DNA from: CALVLD01 sp964467585
Lineage (GTDB): Bacteria; Bacillota; Clostridia; Christensenellales; CAG-138
Length of the DNA stretch: 64,000 bases
Direction: 5' to 3'
Assembly: GCA_964467585.1 (NCBI GenBank)
Contig: CAYXRF010000001.1
Location: forward strand, 1-64,000
Positions 24,218 through 35,046 of the stretch are shown here, piece by piece. Positions within the stretch are counted from its first letter, which is position 1; the number at the start of each line of letters is the position of its first letter. The notes beneath the pieces are model-generated. The model saw nothing but the letters and a program-made list of their open reading frames with translations, was not told the origin of the DNA and made no database searches. Made by a program: the position numbers and the translations under genes.

Positions 24218-26884
24218 ATGAAAAGGGGCATTGCTTTATTTGCAACGGTTTTGATGCTGCTGTCGACGCTTATACCGTCGATCGGCACGGCGTATACCGA
24301 GCTAAACGGTAACGCTAATCTGGGCAGAAATACTTCGGAGAATCATCTATTGCCCGATCGTTCGCAAGGCGAAGAGCTGACAACGCAAAATGATCCGAAT
24401 TCGGTGCTGTCTGCTTCGGAAACAGGAAGACTCAGCAGTGTAAACCAAGAAGAACTGCTTTTGGAAGCCGCCAAGGATTATGACGACGATGATATTGTCA
24501 ACGCCATAATCGTGCTTGACGGCGCGCCGCTTATCCAATCCATACCCGTTGACGAGCTTACTTCTTTGGCGGCAGCGCAAAAGCGAAACAGCATACTTAA
24601 AGAGCAGGAACGTGTGCTGGGCGTTATGCGCGAAAAGCTCAATTCTTCCGAGTTTGAAGTTGTATACAGCTACACGGTGGTGACGAACGGACTTGCGATA
24701 AAAACAAGGTTTGCAAACCTTGCGAAGATTGCCAAGGTTAAGGGCGTCAGCTATGTATACGTTTCTCCGCAGTACACGCTTGAACCTGATACCGTATCGG
24801 CAGGCGATATGATAGGCGCGGGCAGCGTATGGAAATCAGGCTTCACAGGAAAGGGCATAAAAGTAGGTATAATTGATACCGGTATCGACACATCTCATCC
24901 TTCATTCGCGGACGATCCCGCAGATCCGTCAATGACACGCGACGACCTGACAAGCGAGCTTATATCGCTGCTTCACGCGTCGGGCGAGGCAATGCGGCTC
25001 TATCGTTCGCCAAAGATACCCTTTGGCTATAACTACTGTGATAACAACCTGAATATCGGACACGACATTGACTCCGCAAGCGACCACGGAACGCACGTTG
25101 CGGGCATAGCGGCGGCAAACGTTGTAGAGGGCGCCGACGCGGTTGGCGTTGCGCCGGATGCTCAGCTGCTTGTGTTCAAGGTGTTTGGCGTAAACGGCGG
25201 AGCATACACAACAGATATCATTGCAGCAATGGAGGATGCGGTGCTTCTTGGGGTAAACGTAATTAACCTCAGCTTGGGAAGCCCCGCTGGATTTACAAAC
25301 GATGATCCCGAGATGGAAGCCATAATGGAGCGCATGGAACAGCTTGATGTGTTCGTGGCGATAAGCGCGGGCAACAATTACAGCATGGGCTATGATAACG
25401 CATGGGGCTTGGGGCTGAACCTTGGCTCCAATCCCGATAACGGCATTGTCGGTTCACCGGGGACGTTCAACGGAGCAACCACCGTTGCAAGCATAGAAAA
25501 TGCTCTTTATGAGTCAATGTATTTTGAAGTAGACGGGCTTAAAATCGGATTTGCGGATTCCGCAGCAAGCGATTATACAATATTCTACACGGCGATGGGC
25601 AGCGGAAACAGCTATGGCATAGCGCCTGTGGAAGGCTATGGCGATACTGTCGAGGCGTTTATTCAGGCAAACGTTGAGGGCAAGATAGCCATGGTTTCCC
25701 GCGGGGGAGGGGTTGCCTTCACCGTAAAGCAGGCAAACGCAAAGGCTGCGGGCGCAGTCGCGTGCATTGTCTACAACAATGTTTCGGGTACGTTCGGTAT
25801 GATTATTAATGATGGCAGAGGCAATATTCCGTGCGTATCAATTGCACGGGAGGACGCCGAAACCATTTTTGAAAAGCTTGCCGATGGGATCGACACGCTG
25901 ACGGTTGGTACGGGAAAGGCTATGGTAGATAACCCCATAGGATATTCCGTAAGCGAATACTCAAGCATTGGCGTTACACCCGACCTCAAGCTCAAGCCGG
26001 AGATTTCGGGCGTCGGCGGCAACGTGTATTCCACGCTGAACGGCGGAACCTATGGCGTTATGAGCGGGACAAGCATGGCGTCTCCTCAAATTGCAGGTGC
26101 GGCCGCCCTTGTTATGGAGTGCCTGCGTGAAAGGGACGATGTGCAGTTTGACAGCGTTTCACTGCGCGAATATGTCAACGCTCTGCTTATGTGCACAGCG
26201 GTTCCCATGACGGTTAACGGCGTTCCGGTAAGTCCGCGCAGCCAGGGCGCGGGTCTTGTCAATGTTGAATTTGCTGTTAACGCCGGGGCATATGTCAGCG
26301 TTGCGGGCAACGCAAAGCCCAAGCTGGAGCTTGGCGATGATCCTGAAAAGCTTGGAGTATACACAATGGAGTTCAACATTGTAAACATTACGGACAGCTA
26401 TTTGGGGTATTATGCAAACGTAAGCGTTCTTACAGAAAAGCCTCTGTACGCTTCAATTGAGGGATATGAGTCTCCGCTGTGCTTTATGAGCGGAGAAGCT
26501 ATGGCTTTAGGTGACGCACAGATTGAGCTTTCCTATGCGCATGACGGCTATTACATGGGCGATGCGGACGGCGATGGCAGCGTAAGCGTATCCGATTCAC
26601 TGCTGACGCTGCGGCACAGTCTGAGTATGAGCGCGGAGATTACCAACGCAACGGCGGCAGACTACAATCTGGACGGTCAAATCACCATTGAGGATGCACT
26701 GCTGATAATGCGCAGCACAATGTTCGGATATGAAAATATGTATGTCGAGCCGAACGAGCTTATTGTTGCGGCAGGCGCAAGTGCAGCCGTTGTAATCACC
26801 GTCAGACTTTCTTCGGATGAAAAGGCGTTTATCGATGAAAATTATCCGAACGGTATGTATATTGACGGCTTTGTCTGCATGTAA
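24218..26884 (+). CDS. Subtilisin-like (S8) serine protease with embedded dockerin, truncated by TAA
   Basis: An 888-residue secreted protease. Order: signal peptide (MKRGIALFATVLMLLSTLIPS, cleavage near 30), I9-type propeptide (about 85-185), S8 domain with Asp220 (IIDTGID), His290 (DHGTHVAG) and Ser619 (GTSMASP), a PA insertion between His and Ser (about 465-560), and an Fn3_5-like domain starting near 705. Residues 781-836 are a complete type I dockerin (GDADGDGSVSVSDSLLTLR, then NLDGQITIEDALLIMR) inserted inside that Fn3-like domain. The frame stops with TAA after GFVCM, but the same frame continues to 31555 with the rest of the Fn3 domain (SSTDDVNLTIPYLAFYGDW). The product is likely active but cut short. 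Confidence 0.85.
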   Translation: MKRGIALFATVLMLLSTLIPSIGTAYTELNGNANLGRNTSENHLLPDRSQGEELTTQNDPNSVLSASETGRLSSVNQEELLLEAAKDYDDDDIVNAIIVLDGAPLIQSIPVDELTSLAAAQKRNSILKEQERVLGVMREKLNSSEFEVVYSYTVVTNGLAIKTRFANLAKIAKVKGVSYVYVSPQYTLEPDTVSAGDMIGAGSVWKSGFTGKGIKVGIIDTGIDTSHPSFADDPADPSMTRDDLTSELISLLHASGEAMRLYRSPKIPFGYNYCDNNLNIGHDIDSASDHGTHVAGIAAANVVEGADAVGVAPDAQLLVFKVFGVNGGAYTTDIIAAMEDAVLLGVNVINLSLGSPAGFTNDDPEMEAIMERMEQLDVFVAISAGNNYSMGYDNAWGLGLNLGSNPDNGIVGSPGTFNGATTVASIENALYESMYFEVDGLKIGFADSAASDYTIFYTAMGSGNSYGIAPVEGYGDTVEAFIQANVEGKIAMVSRGGGVAFTVKQANAKAAGAVACIVYNNVSGTFGMIINDGRGNIPCVSIAREDAETIFEKLADGIDTLTVGTGKAMVDNPIGYSVSEYSSIGVTPDLKLKPEISGVGGNVYSTLNGGTYGVMSGTSMASPQIAGAAALVMECLRERDDVQFDSVSLREYVNALLMCTAVPMTVNGVPVSPRSQGAGLVNVEFAVNAGAYVSVAGNAKPKLELGDDPEKLGVYTMEFNIVNITDSYLGYYANVSVLTEKPLYASIEGYESPLCFMSGEAMALGDAQIELSYAHDGYYMGDADGDGSVSVSDSLLTLRHSLSMSAEITNATAADYNLDGQITIEDALLIMRSTMFGYENMYVEPNELIVAAGASAAVVITVRLSSDEKAFIDENYPNGMYIDGFVCM

Positions 26885-29800
26885 TCCTCAACAGACGATG
26901 TAAATCTCACAATTCCATACCTTGCGTTCTATGGCGACTGGGCACAGGCGCCCGCGATGGATGAGTATGATTGGGGTCAGTACATCAACGGCGATACGGC
27001 GGATTACAGTCAGTATCCCAATATCGCATGGACGACAGGCAGCTATGGCTATTTAAGCTTTTTCCTTGGAGAAAACTATTATGATACCGACAGAACGATT
27101 GATTATCTGGCGGACAGAAACGCGTTGTCGCCAAACGGAGACGGCTGGCGCGACGCGTTGACCGACGTATACGTTTCGCTTTTGAGAAACGCACGAAACC
27201 TTTCGCTTACCGTAACCGATGCGGAGACAGGCGAGGTGTACAGAAGTCTCAGCTATGACTATATCCGCAAAAGCGCGTACAACCCCAGCTATGGGCAGGT
27301 GATTCCCACGGTGTTCAGCTGGCTTACAAGCGGCGAAGCGGTATGGAAAGGCACAAATGAAGCGGGCACGGCGCTTGCAGACCAAACCAAGGTAATCGTC
27401 ACAATAGAAGCGCAGCTTGATTATGACGAGGATCAATCCGCAAATGAGTTCAGCACATGGTCGTTCCCAATCACAATAGATACATCCGCCCCGCGTGTGA
27501 GGACTTCTCAGCGCGATTCAGACGGAAGGAAGTACCTTGACGTCACAATTATCGACAATCAATATGTCATGAGCCTGCTTGTTTATTCCGAGGATGGCAG
27601 AACCGAGTATGACAGGGTGCTTTTCGGTGAGACAGAACCGGGCGTGCAGTGCGATTACAGCGTTGATGTCACAGATTTTGGTACCAACTTCCAAGTTATC
27701 GCAGAGGACTATGCGGGCAACACAACAAATGTTCGCGTTCAGGTTGAACAGGAAGAGGTACCCGCAACAGGCATTCAGCTTTCGGAGGACTTCCTGCCGG
27801 TATTCCTCTGGGGAGAAGCAAAAACATTGACGGCAACATATACGCCAAACGGGTTAGCCTCCGAGGACGTTACATTTACCGGTGACGATGACAATGTTGC
27901 AACGATAAGCGCGGATGGCGTTGTTACGCCGGTTGCGGCGGGCAGAATGACGGTTACGGGCGTAAGCGCGGACGGTCAGTTTACCGATCAATGCATTGTT
28001 CAGGTTATTCAGTCAAACGGTATGCTTCAGGCTTTCAAGAGCAACGGAAGCTGGATAGCCTTTGACGGACTGTATCTCCAATACACCATGGATGCAGGTG
28101 CTGTTGATTTTCAGGCGTATGCCGCCGAGTTGGTTGGCGAGGAGGTTTACGGCTATACCAGTCAAATGCAGTTCTTCCAGCTAAATCTGTGGTCCGGCGG
28201 TACGCCGACAGTATACCCAAGCACGTTTAATCAGCAAAACTATCAGGTCACGGATATGACCTATGATTACACAACGCAGACAATGTTCGCAATAGCGTCC
28301 ATAGGCGCAACGCGTTATCTGATGGTTTCCAACATATCGACAGGCGCGCTTACACCGATTGCACCGATAACGGGCGCTCCCGATACCGTTATCACGCTTG
28401 CCTGCGACAGAAACGGACAGCTTTACGGAGTTACGATAGGCGATTCCACGCTGTGCGCGATTGACAAATATACCGCTGTTGCCACACCTATCGGCAGAGC
28501 GGGTATGTCGTCGAACTATGTTCAGTCGATGACCTTCGACTTGGACAACAACGTGCTGTACTGGGCGCAGCACAACTTCTTAGACGCCAATCTTACAATA
28601 ATCGATGTTGAAACGGGCAAGGCGTGTTCATTGGGAAGAATATCCGACGGTTCGGAGCTTGTGGGCTTGACCTGCTCGTCATTTGACCCACCCGCTGCTG
28701 CCGAGACCGAAGATATATCGGGCATATTGATAAGCGAAAGCTCGATAGTTATGGCGGCGGGCGGAATTAAGATGATCGACGCGGTGACGCTTCCCTACAA
28801 TGCGGAGGATAAATCAATCGTCTGGTCGTGTGATGATGAAGGAGTGGCAGGCATACTTGAAGACGGCACGGTGCTTGGCTTCTGGTTCGGCACCGCCACA
28901 ATAACCGCAACAACTGCGGACGGACGCTTTTCCGCATCCTGCACTGTCAATGTTATGGACGGTGAGGCACAGATATATGGACAGTGCTCGGTTGATTACA
29001 ATAATGAGAACGAGGGCAAATGGGTCAGCTTCTCACCGTTCTCACCAAGCAATGTCACAGGGCTCGGCAAGGTAAATCAAGAGCTTCTGAACTGTGCGGA
29101 GTATGTTAACGGCAAGATATACGGATATGATATGTTCAACAGATATGTCATACAGGAATTTGGAACATGGATTCCCGTATACACGGGCGCAACAAGCGCG
29201 GGCACAATGGCGCTTGATATGACGTTTGATTATTCAACATCAACCATGTATGCGCTTATTGATACCGAATATCTGTACGTTGTGGACGTCGATTCCGGAG
29301 CAATGTCATATGCGGTGACGCTTGACTGTGCGCCCATATATTGCATAGCCGCCACAACAGAGGGCCAGATTTACGGTCTGTCATATGGGTATGACGGCTC
29401 GTCCACAAAGCTATACCGCATAGACAAAACAACGGGCGAGAGTACGCTTGTAGGAGACACGGGCGCATATATGTCAAGCTCACTTCAGAGCATGACGTAT
29501 GACCACGCCAACGGCGTTATGTACTGGGCGCAGTGCTATTATACGCAGGGCAGACTTATGCAGGTAAATCTTGAAAACGGCATGGCGGCTGCCCTCGGAA
29601 CAATCGGAGGAAACTGTCAGATATGCGGTCTGTTTGCTCCATATGATGAAGTAATCAGCAACGAGCCTGTGACGAGCATATCGTTCAACCACACCGAGCT
29701 GCCGATGCTTGTTGGCGATACGGAAACGCTTACTGTGAGCTTTAAGCCGTTCAACGCACAAAATAAAAATCTTACATGGCACAGCTCCGATTCAAGCGTT

Positions 29801-31555
29801 GTAGGCGTTGACGAGAACGGAACGCTAACCGCGTATGCGGAGGGCGAGGTTACAATCACGGCAACAAGCGAGGACGGCGGCAAGACGGCTGCATGCGTTG
29901 TGAATGCGCGTGAAGAAACAGGGCTGATGTATGGCTTCAGAGCATATTCAAGAAGCGGATATTATGGAGACTGGCTCAGATTTTTGAGCGGAAACGGCAA
30001 TTCGTGGACGTCTGTCACCGAAAGGGAAGCAACATATGTCGCCTCCGCGGATTACTATGACGGCTTCATATACGGCTTTGAAACCGCTGATGACGGCATT
30101 TATCGAGGCTTTAAGGAAAGCCACGAAACGCATATTCGCACATACACGGGCGTTGAGATAACAGACGTACCGGTTGATATGTCGTTCGATTACAGCGTTG
30201 GAGCAATGTATGTGCTGATTGCGTCCGGCACCGAAAGAGCACTGTATATAATGCTGCTTGATACAGGAGAATTGATCTGGTACTGCAACATTTACGGCGC
30301 GGAGCAGCTTATGGCTTTGGCGGTCACCACGGAGGGTGATATGTACGGTATAACCTCCGGTAACGAAAAGCTTGGTACAAGTCTGCTTTACAGCATCGAC
30401 AAGAACACCGGCGTATGCACATTTATTGGCAACACGGGCAAAAACGCTAACTATTTGCAAAGCATGGCATACGATCATAATGCGGGCGTTATGTATTGGG
30501 CACAGTATTTTGCGGACGCCGATGGCGGACTGTACGAGGTAAACCTTTCAACAGGAAGGCTGACCGCAAGAGGATGCACGGGCGATATGGCGGAGATAAC
30601 GGGTATGTATTCCGTGCTTGAGGATATCCCCACCCCAACAGTCGCACCGATATCGGGCGTCATTTTGAGCAAGGAGCAGGCATTCCTGTTTGCAGGTCAA
30701 ACACAACAGCTCAATGTGACGGTAATGCCTATCAATGCTGCCGATAAGAGCGTAACATGGTCAAGCAGCGATGAAAGCATTGCGACCGTTGACGAAAACG
30801 GGCTTGTAACAGCGTTGGGACGAGGTATCGTGTATATCACCGCAACGTCCGCCGACCCTAACTATTCAACATCGTGTGAATTCAAATGCAATCTGTATCC
30901 GGACAGATTTATGGCATACGCTGCGGAGCTTGGCGGATTTGTATCGTTTACAGCGGACACGCTGCCTCAAACGCAGTCCGCCGTTGCATGGAGCGGACGC
31001 GGAGCCGCTGCGGTTGAGTACGCCAACGGGTACATATATATCGTCACAATTATCGAACGTGCGCTCTATCGGATTGATTCCGAAGGCAATGCGGAGCTGA
31101 TAGGCAACGCGGGATATGTGTATGATATGGCATACGATGTAACCACAGATACGATGTACGCGCTGGGAAATATCGATGGGCTGTGCATAATGACAATTGA
31201 TCTTGAGACGGCGCAAACGACAAGACTGTACGCGGCAGGGCTTGTCAGCGCGCTTACAATAACGGACGACGGCTTGGGATACGTGATTTCAAGGTCGGCG
31301 GAGATCTACACGATGAATATGGCGACGGGCGAAAAAACGTATGTCGGCAAGACAGGGCTCAAGGCGTTTACATACACACAAACCCTCGCATATGACAACG
31401 TGAACGAGGTGCTGTACTTAGGCTATCTGTACAACGCTGATGAAAGCTATCTTGCCGCTATTGACGTGCGAAACGGGCAGGCGTATTTTGTGGGCAACAT
31501 TGGCAGAAGCGGCTTACAGATTGTCGGTCTGATGTGTATATTTGACAACGAATGA
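26885..31555 (+). pseudogene. Downstream part of the giant S8 protease, after the in-frame TAA
   Basis: This continues the protease frame for about 1556 codons with no further stop. It completes the Fn3_5-like domain (PYLAFYGDW, typical for C5a-peptidase-like proteases), adds another beta-rich region (about 27080-27740), and then four modules. Each module is a BIG2-type Ig domain followed by about 220-270 residues of propeller-like repeats (see the repeat entry). No ribosome-binding site lies at the nearest Met (26957), so translation without readthrough is unlikely. Undisrupted, the protein would be about 2445 residues. No C-terminal sortase motif or S-layer domain is visible. Confidence 0.75.
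27757..31552 (+). repeat. Four BIG2-plus-propeller protein modules
   Basis: BIG2-like domains begin near 27757, 28714, 29664 and 30650; each has the pattern of a strand pair, a W/T-x-SSD-x-x-V core (TWHSSDSSVVGV, TWSSSDESIATV) and an ITAT ending. Each is followed by a beta-propeller-like stretch with blades such as SMTYDHANGVMYWAQ, SMAYDHNAGVMYWAQ, SMTFDLDNNVLYWAQ and TLAYDNVNEVLYLGY, then a GLM/GLF/GMY-type closing. The modules look like internal duplications of about 950 bases. Confidence 0.75.
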
Positions 31556-31666
31556 CGTGATTGACAACCCATTGACACGCTGACGCTCGGCAAGACTTCA
31601 TAGTCACGCGCAGCGATGCGGAGCGACAATCAAATAAATGAAAAACCGACAATAGAACAAACGAAT

Positions 31667-31692
31667 GGGGCGGCGCCGAAAAGCGCCGCCCC
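31667..31692 (+). terminator. GC-rich hairpin after the protease gene
   Basis: A perfect 10-bp stem GGGGCGGCGC/GCGCCGCCCC closes a 6-base loop. No clear T-run follows. It separates the protease from the ornithine operon promoter. Confidence 0.6.
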
Positions 31693-31786
31693 GCGTTGTG
31701 TTACAGATTTACTGCTTTTATCAAAAATGCAAAAATATACTGCTGTTTTGTTATTTTAGGGGGTTACGGATATCAATCCAATATGA

Positions 31787-31816
31787 TATAATCTTGCTTT
31801 GGGTAGAAAAACCCAA
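31787..31816 (+). promoter_or_regulatory. Extended -10 promoter and 5' hairpin of the ornithine operon
   Basis: TGATATAAT forms an extended -10 element at 31784-31792 with a weak -35 (TTACGG at 31764). The predicted transcript begins with a TTGGGT-AGAAAA-ACCCAA hairpin (31799-31816), which could protect the 5' end of the mRNA. No obvious operator was identified. Confidence 0.6.
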
Positions 31817-31848
31817 CTATCACAGCATTATTTTTTGGAGGTTAAGTT

Positions 31849-32895
31849 ATGGAAAACGTAAAGGTCGCGCTTTGGGGCTTTGGCGCAATGGGCTCAGGTA
31901 TCGCAAAGATGATCCTCAGCAAAAAGGGCGTTGATATCACGGGCGTATGTATTCGCAATCCCAAGCGTGCGGGCAAGAGCATGTTTGAGCTTTTGGGCGT
32001 TGAGCGTGGGGATCGCAAGGATGTGCTTCTCACAACCGATATTTCGTCCATCGTCTATAAGGGAGCAGCCGATATCTGCGTCATAGCAACCGATTCATTC
32101 ACTCCCGACGTATTCCCCAAAATCAAATATGTCGTTGAGCAGGGCATCAACGTTGTTAGCATTGCAGAAGAAATGAGCTATCCCAAGGCACAGCAGCCCG
32201 AGCTTGCAAAAGAGATCGACCGTCTTGCCAAGGAGAATGGCGTAACCGTTCTCGGCACGGGCATCAACCCCGGTCTTATGATGGATTTGCTGGCAATTTG
32301 TCTCTCCGGCTGTATGATCGATGTTGAGAGCGTGCTGTGCAAGCGCGTCAACTCATTGTCTCCGTTCGGACCGTTGGTAATGAAGGAGCAGGGCATAGGC
32401 ATCACGGTTGATGAGTTTGAAGAGGGCTGCAAAAACGGCACTCTCTCCGGGCACGTTGGCTTTGCAGAGTCCGCAAACATGATAGCGGACGCACTCGGCT
32501 GGAAGATCGACAGGTTCGAACAGCAGATGAAGCCTATCGTCACCACTGTTGACCGCAAGGCTCCCTATGGATTTGCGGCAGCGGGCAATGTCGCGGGCGT
32601 CAACATGACCGCGCAGGCATATGTTGACGGCGAAAAGAAGATCGACCTTATTCATCCCCAGCAGATTGAGCCGGAGATGGAGGGTACTCATACGGGCGAT
32701 TACATCGTCATCAAGGGCACTCCTTCTATCAATGTTGCCAACACTCCTGAGGTTGACGGCGGTCTCGGCACGATAGCAATGTGCGTCAACATGATCCCCC
32801 ATGTTATCAATGCAAGACCGGGTCTTAAAACAATGATTGATATGCCGGTTCCTCACGCAATTATGGGCGATTTCCGCGACTATATCGAACGTTAA
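31849..32895 (+). CDS. ord: 2,4-diaminopentanoate dehydrogenase
   Basis: A 348-residue NAD(P)-dependent enzyme that oxidatively deaminates (2R,4S)-2,4-diaminopentanoate to 2-amino-4-oxopentanoate, the third step of the oxidative branch of ornithine fermentation. The Rossmann motif GFGAMGSGIA starts at residue 11, and the NPGLMMDLL segment near 142 is characteristic of the dihydrodipicolinate-reductase-like Ord family. Identification rests mainly on being the first gene of a complete ord-ortAB-oraSE cluster with the known order. A TTGGAGG ribosome-binding site precedes the ATG. Confidence 0.92.
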   Translation: MENVKVALWGFGAMGSGIAKMILSKKGVDITGVCIRNPKRAGKSMFELLGVERGDRKDVLLTTDISSIVYKGAADICVIATDSFTPDVFPKIKYVVEQGINVVSIAEEMSYPKAQQPELAKEIDRLAKENGVTVLGTGINPGLMMDLLAICLSGCMIDVESVLCKRVNSLSPFGPLVMKEQGIGITVDEFEEGCKNGTLSGHVGFAESANMIADALGWKIDRFEQQMKPIVTTVDRKAPYGFAAAGNVAGVNMTAQAYVDGEKKIDLIHPQQIEPEMEGTHTGDYIVIKGTPSINVANTPEVDGGLGTIAMCVNMIPHVINARPGLKTMIDMPVPHAIMGDFRDYIER

Positions 32896-32960
32896 CTTTT
32901 TTGCTTTCACACGGGAAAGGCAGTTTGACAACAGGCTGCCTTTCTCAATAAATATATGTA

Positions 32961-33272
32961 TTGGAGGGTTTTATGGCTAAGAAAGGCGATTGGGTACAGA
33001 TCCACAACATCGTTCTCACACCGGAAGAACGTTCGAGTGCGCTGCCCGCAGACACAAAGAGTCATCCCCTTGAGGTTTGGATGAAGGGTTGGTGCACAAG
33101 CGACGCGGCTATTGGCGATGAGGTAGAAGTCATTACACGCGTAGGGCGTCACGTTAAGGGAACTCTTGTTGACGAGAGACCCTATTTCAACCACAACTTT
33201 GGCGTGCTTGTTCCCGAGGTTCTGAAGATCGGCGACATGGTGCGTGATATCACGTTTGGGGGTGACAGGTGA
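32961..33272 (+). CDS. ortA: 2-amino-4-oxopentanoate thiolase, alpha subunit
   Basis: A 103-residue small subunit of the PLP-dependent thiolase that splits 2-amino-4-oxopentanoate with CoA into D-alanine and acetyl-CoA. The sequence (MAKKGDWVQIHNIVLTPEER..., GRHVKGTLVDERPYFNHNFG) is a compact beta-rich domain typical for OrtA. The stop codon overlaps the ortB start as TGATG, so the two subunits are translationally coupled and probably made at equal levels. Confidence 0.9.
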   Translation: MEGFMAKKGDWVQIHNIVLTPEERSSALPADTKSHPLEVWMKGWCTSDAAIGDEVEVITRVGRHVKGTLVDERPYFNHNFGVLVPEVLKIGDMVRDITFGGDR

Positions 33273-34666
33273 TGGATAACAGCTATAATGCGATTATGGC
33301 GCGTAAAAACGAAATCATCCGCAATGCCGTCGGCATGGATTACAACGAGTTCGAACGCGGCGGCATAGCGTTTGATTATGAGGCGATGATGGACGCGACA
33401 GGCTACACTATCGAGGAGCTTCAGCGTGTTCAGGCGATGTTCTCTATCGGAAATACACCGCTTATAGAGCTTAAAAACCTTACCGCTCTTGCAAGAAAGT
33501 GCGCTCCCGCAGGCAAAGGCGCACGTATATTCATTAAGGATGAGGCAGCAAACCCCAGCGGCAGCTTCAAGGCGCGCCGCGCCTGCACAAGCGTTTATCA
33601 GGCAAAAAAGCTTGGCTATAAGGGTGTAGTCGCCGCCACAAGCGGCAACTATGGTGCGGCTGTTGCGTGCTGCGCGGCAATGGCGGGCTTAAAGTGCATT
33701 GTTGTTCAGGAGTGCTATGACTCTAAGGGAGTCGGTCAGCCCGAAATAGTCGAGAAGGCACGCAAGTGCGAGGCGCTGGGCGCAGAGGTCGTTCAGCTCA
33801 CGGTCGGGCCGGAGCTTTTCTCAACCGTGCTTCAAATTCTTGAGGAGACAGGCTATTTCAACGCCTCCCTCTATACTCCGTTCGGAATTGCCGGCGTTGA
33901 AACGCTGGGCTATGAGATAGCAAACCAGTTCCGCTCAAAGCTTGGCAAGGACCCTGACGTTGTAGTCTGCACCAACGCGGGCGGCGGCAACCTCACTGGA
34001 ACCGCACGCGGTCTGCGCAAGGCGGGCTGCAAGGCAAAGGTAATCGGCGCAAGCGTCAACCTCACGGGGCTGCACATGGCAAGCGACGATCAGTTCAATA
34101 AAAAGAGCTTCACAACAGGTCACACGGGCTTTGGCGTGCCATACGCTGTGGATCCGGACCATTCAGACGTTCCCCGCAGCGCGGCGCGTCCTCTCCGCTA
34201 TATGGACAGGTATGTGACGGTTACACAGGGCAGCGTTTTCTTCATTACAGAATGTCTTGCGTCCCTTGAAGGGCTTGAGAAGGGCCCAGCGGGCAACACC
34301 TCTCTTGCGGCTGCGTTCAGACTTGCTCAGGATATGGACGAGGATCAGATAATCGTCGTTCAGGAGACGGAGTACACGGGCGCGGGCAAGCACATCAATC
34401 CACAGCTTTCGTTTGCCCGTCAGAACGGTATTGACATCCACTTTGGCGACCCCAAGGACGAGATACCGGGCAAGAACATAATTCTGCCCGCGCATCCCTC
34501 ACTCATACAGGTTACCGATCTGGATCTTGACCATATTCGCCGCTCACGCATCAAAAGGGCTGTCGGCACGCATAAAAACGAGCTGACCGATAACGACATC
34601 AAATACCTTATGATCGAGACGAACAGCAGCGAAGAATTTGTCCGCAGCGCGGTTGCTGCACTGTAA
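33272..34666 (+). CDS. ortB: 2-amino-4-oxopentanoate thiolase, beta subunit
   Basis: A catalytic PLP subunit of about 464 residues with the tryptophan-synthase-beta/threonine-synthase fold (fold type II). The PLP lysine is in NPSGSFKARRA (Lys100 from the chosen ATG), the phosphate cup is SGNYGAAVA near 128 and GGGNLTGT near 238. The start is the ATG at 33272 overlapping the ortA stop; a GTG one codon earlier is the alternative. With OrtA it yields acetyl-CoA and alanine, so this is the step that conserves energy in ornithine oxidation. Confidence 0.92.
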   Translation: MDNSYNAIMARKNEIIRNAVGMDYNEFERGGIAFDYEAMMDATGYTIEELQRVQAMFSIGNTPLIELKNLTALARKCAPAGKGARIFIKDEAANPSGSFKARRACTSVYQAKKLGYKGVVAATSGNYGAAVACCAAMAGLKCIVVQECYDSKGVGQPEIVEKARKCEALGAEVVQLTVGPELFSTVLQILEETGYFNASLYTPFGIAGVETLGYEIANQFRSKLGKDPDVVVCTNAGGGNLTGTARGLRKAGCKAKVIGASVNLTGLHMASDDQFNKKSFTTGHTGFGVPYAVDPDHSDVPRSAARPLRYMDRYVTVTQGSVFFITECLASLEGLEKGPAGNTSLAAAFRLAQDMDEDQIIVVQETEYTGAGKHINPQLSFARQNGIDIHFGDPKDEIPGKNIILPAHPSLIQVTDLDLDHIRRSRIKRAVGTHKNELTDNDIKYLMIETNSSEEFVRSAVAAL

Positions 34667-34677
34667 CGGGGTACCAG

Positions 34678-35046
34678 ATGAAAAGAGACGACGATTTTGA
34701 AACACGCAGAGCGCCGCTGGCGGGGCTTACGGACGAGCAGCTTGAGCAGCGCTTTTGGCAGCTTGCGAACAAGCTTGTCGATCCCCTCCTTGAGATGGGC
34801 GTAGAATACACATCCCCTGCGATCGAACGTTCGGTTTTGCTGCGCATGGGCTTTTCCTCACTTGAGGCAAAGGCGATTGTTGACGGCTGTGTTGAGCGTT
34901 CGCTCATGGGCTATGGCGCGGGCAACGTGGTCTATCGCCTTGCAAAAAGCAAAGATATGCAAATACGTGATGCAGGTCTGGAGCTTGTAAACGGCAGACT
35001 GTGGGACGAAGCCGCGGATCTGTTTAAGGGAGGCGAAGAGCAATGA
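34678..35046 (+). CDS. oraS: D-ornithine 4,5-aminomutase, S (small) subunit
   Basis: A 122-residue subunit of the adenosylcobalamin- and PLP-dependent aminomutase that moves the terminal amino group of D-ornithine from C5 to C4. The sequence (RAPLAGLTDEQLEQRFWQLANKLVDPLLE...SPAIERSVLLRMGFSS) matches the small-subunit family and its length. The gene overlaps oraE by 4 bases (ATGA), as expected for a tight stoichiometric complex. Confidence 0.93.
   Translation: MKRDDDFETRRAPLAGLTDEQLEQRFWQLANKLVDPLLEMGVEYTSPAIERSVLLRMGFSSLEAKAIVDGCVERSLMGYGAGNVVYRLAKSKDMQIRDAGLELVNGRLWDEAADLFKGGEEQ

Noticed and set aside
12012..26884. Reassigned TAA codon, because two long genes have in-frame TAA
   Set aside because: Many intact genes in the window end with TAA at the expected family length (for example hutH, hutU, ord, oraE), and no TAA is found inside the conserved metabolic genes. 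Two independent mutations or base errors are simpler.
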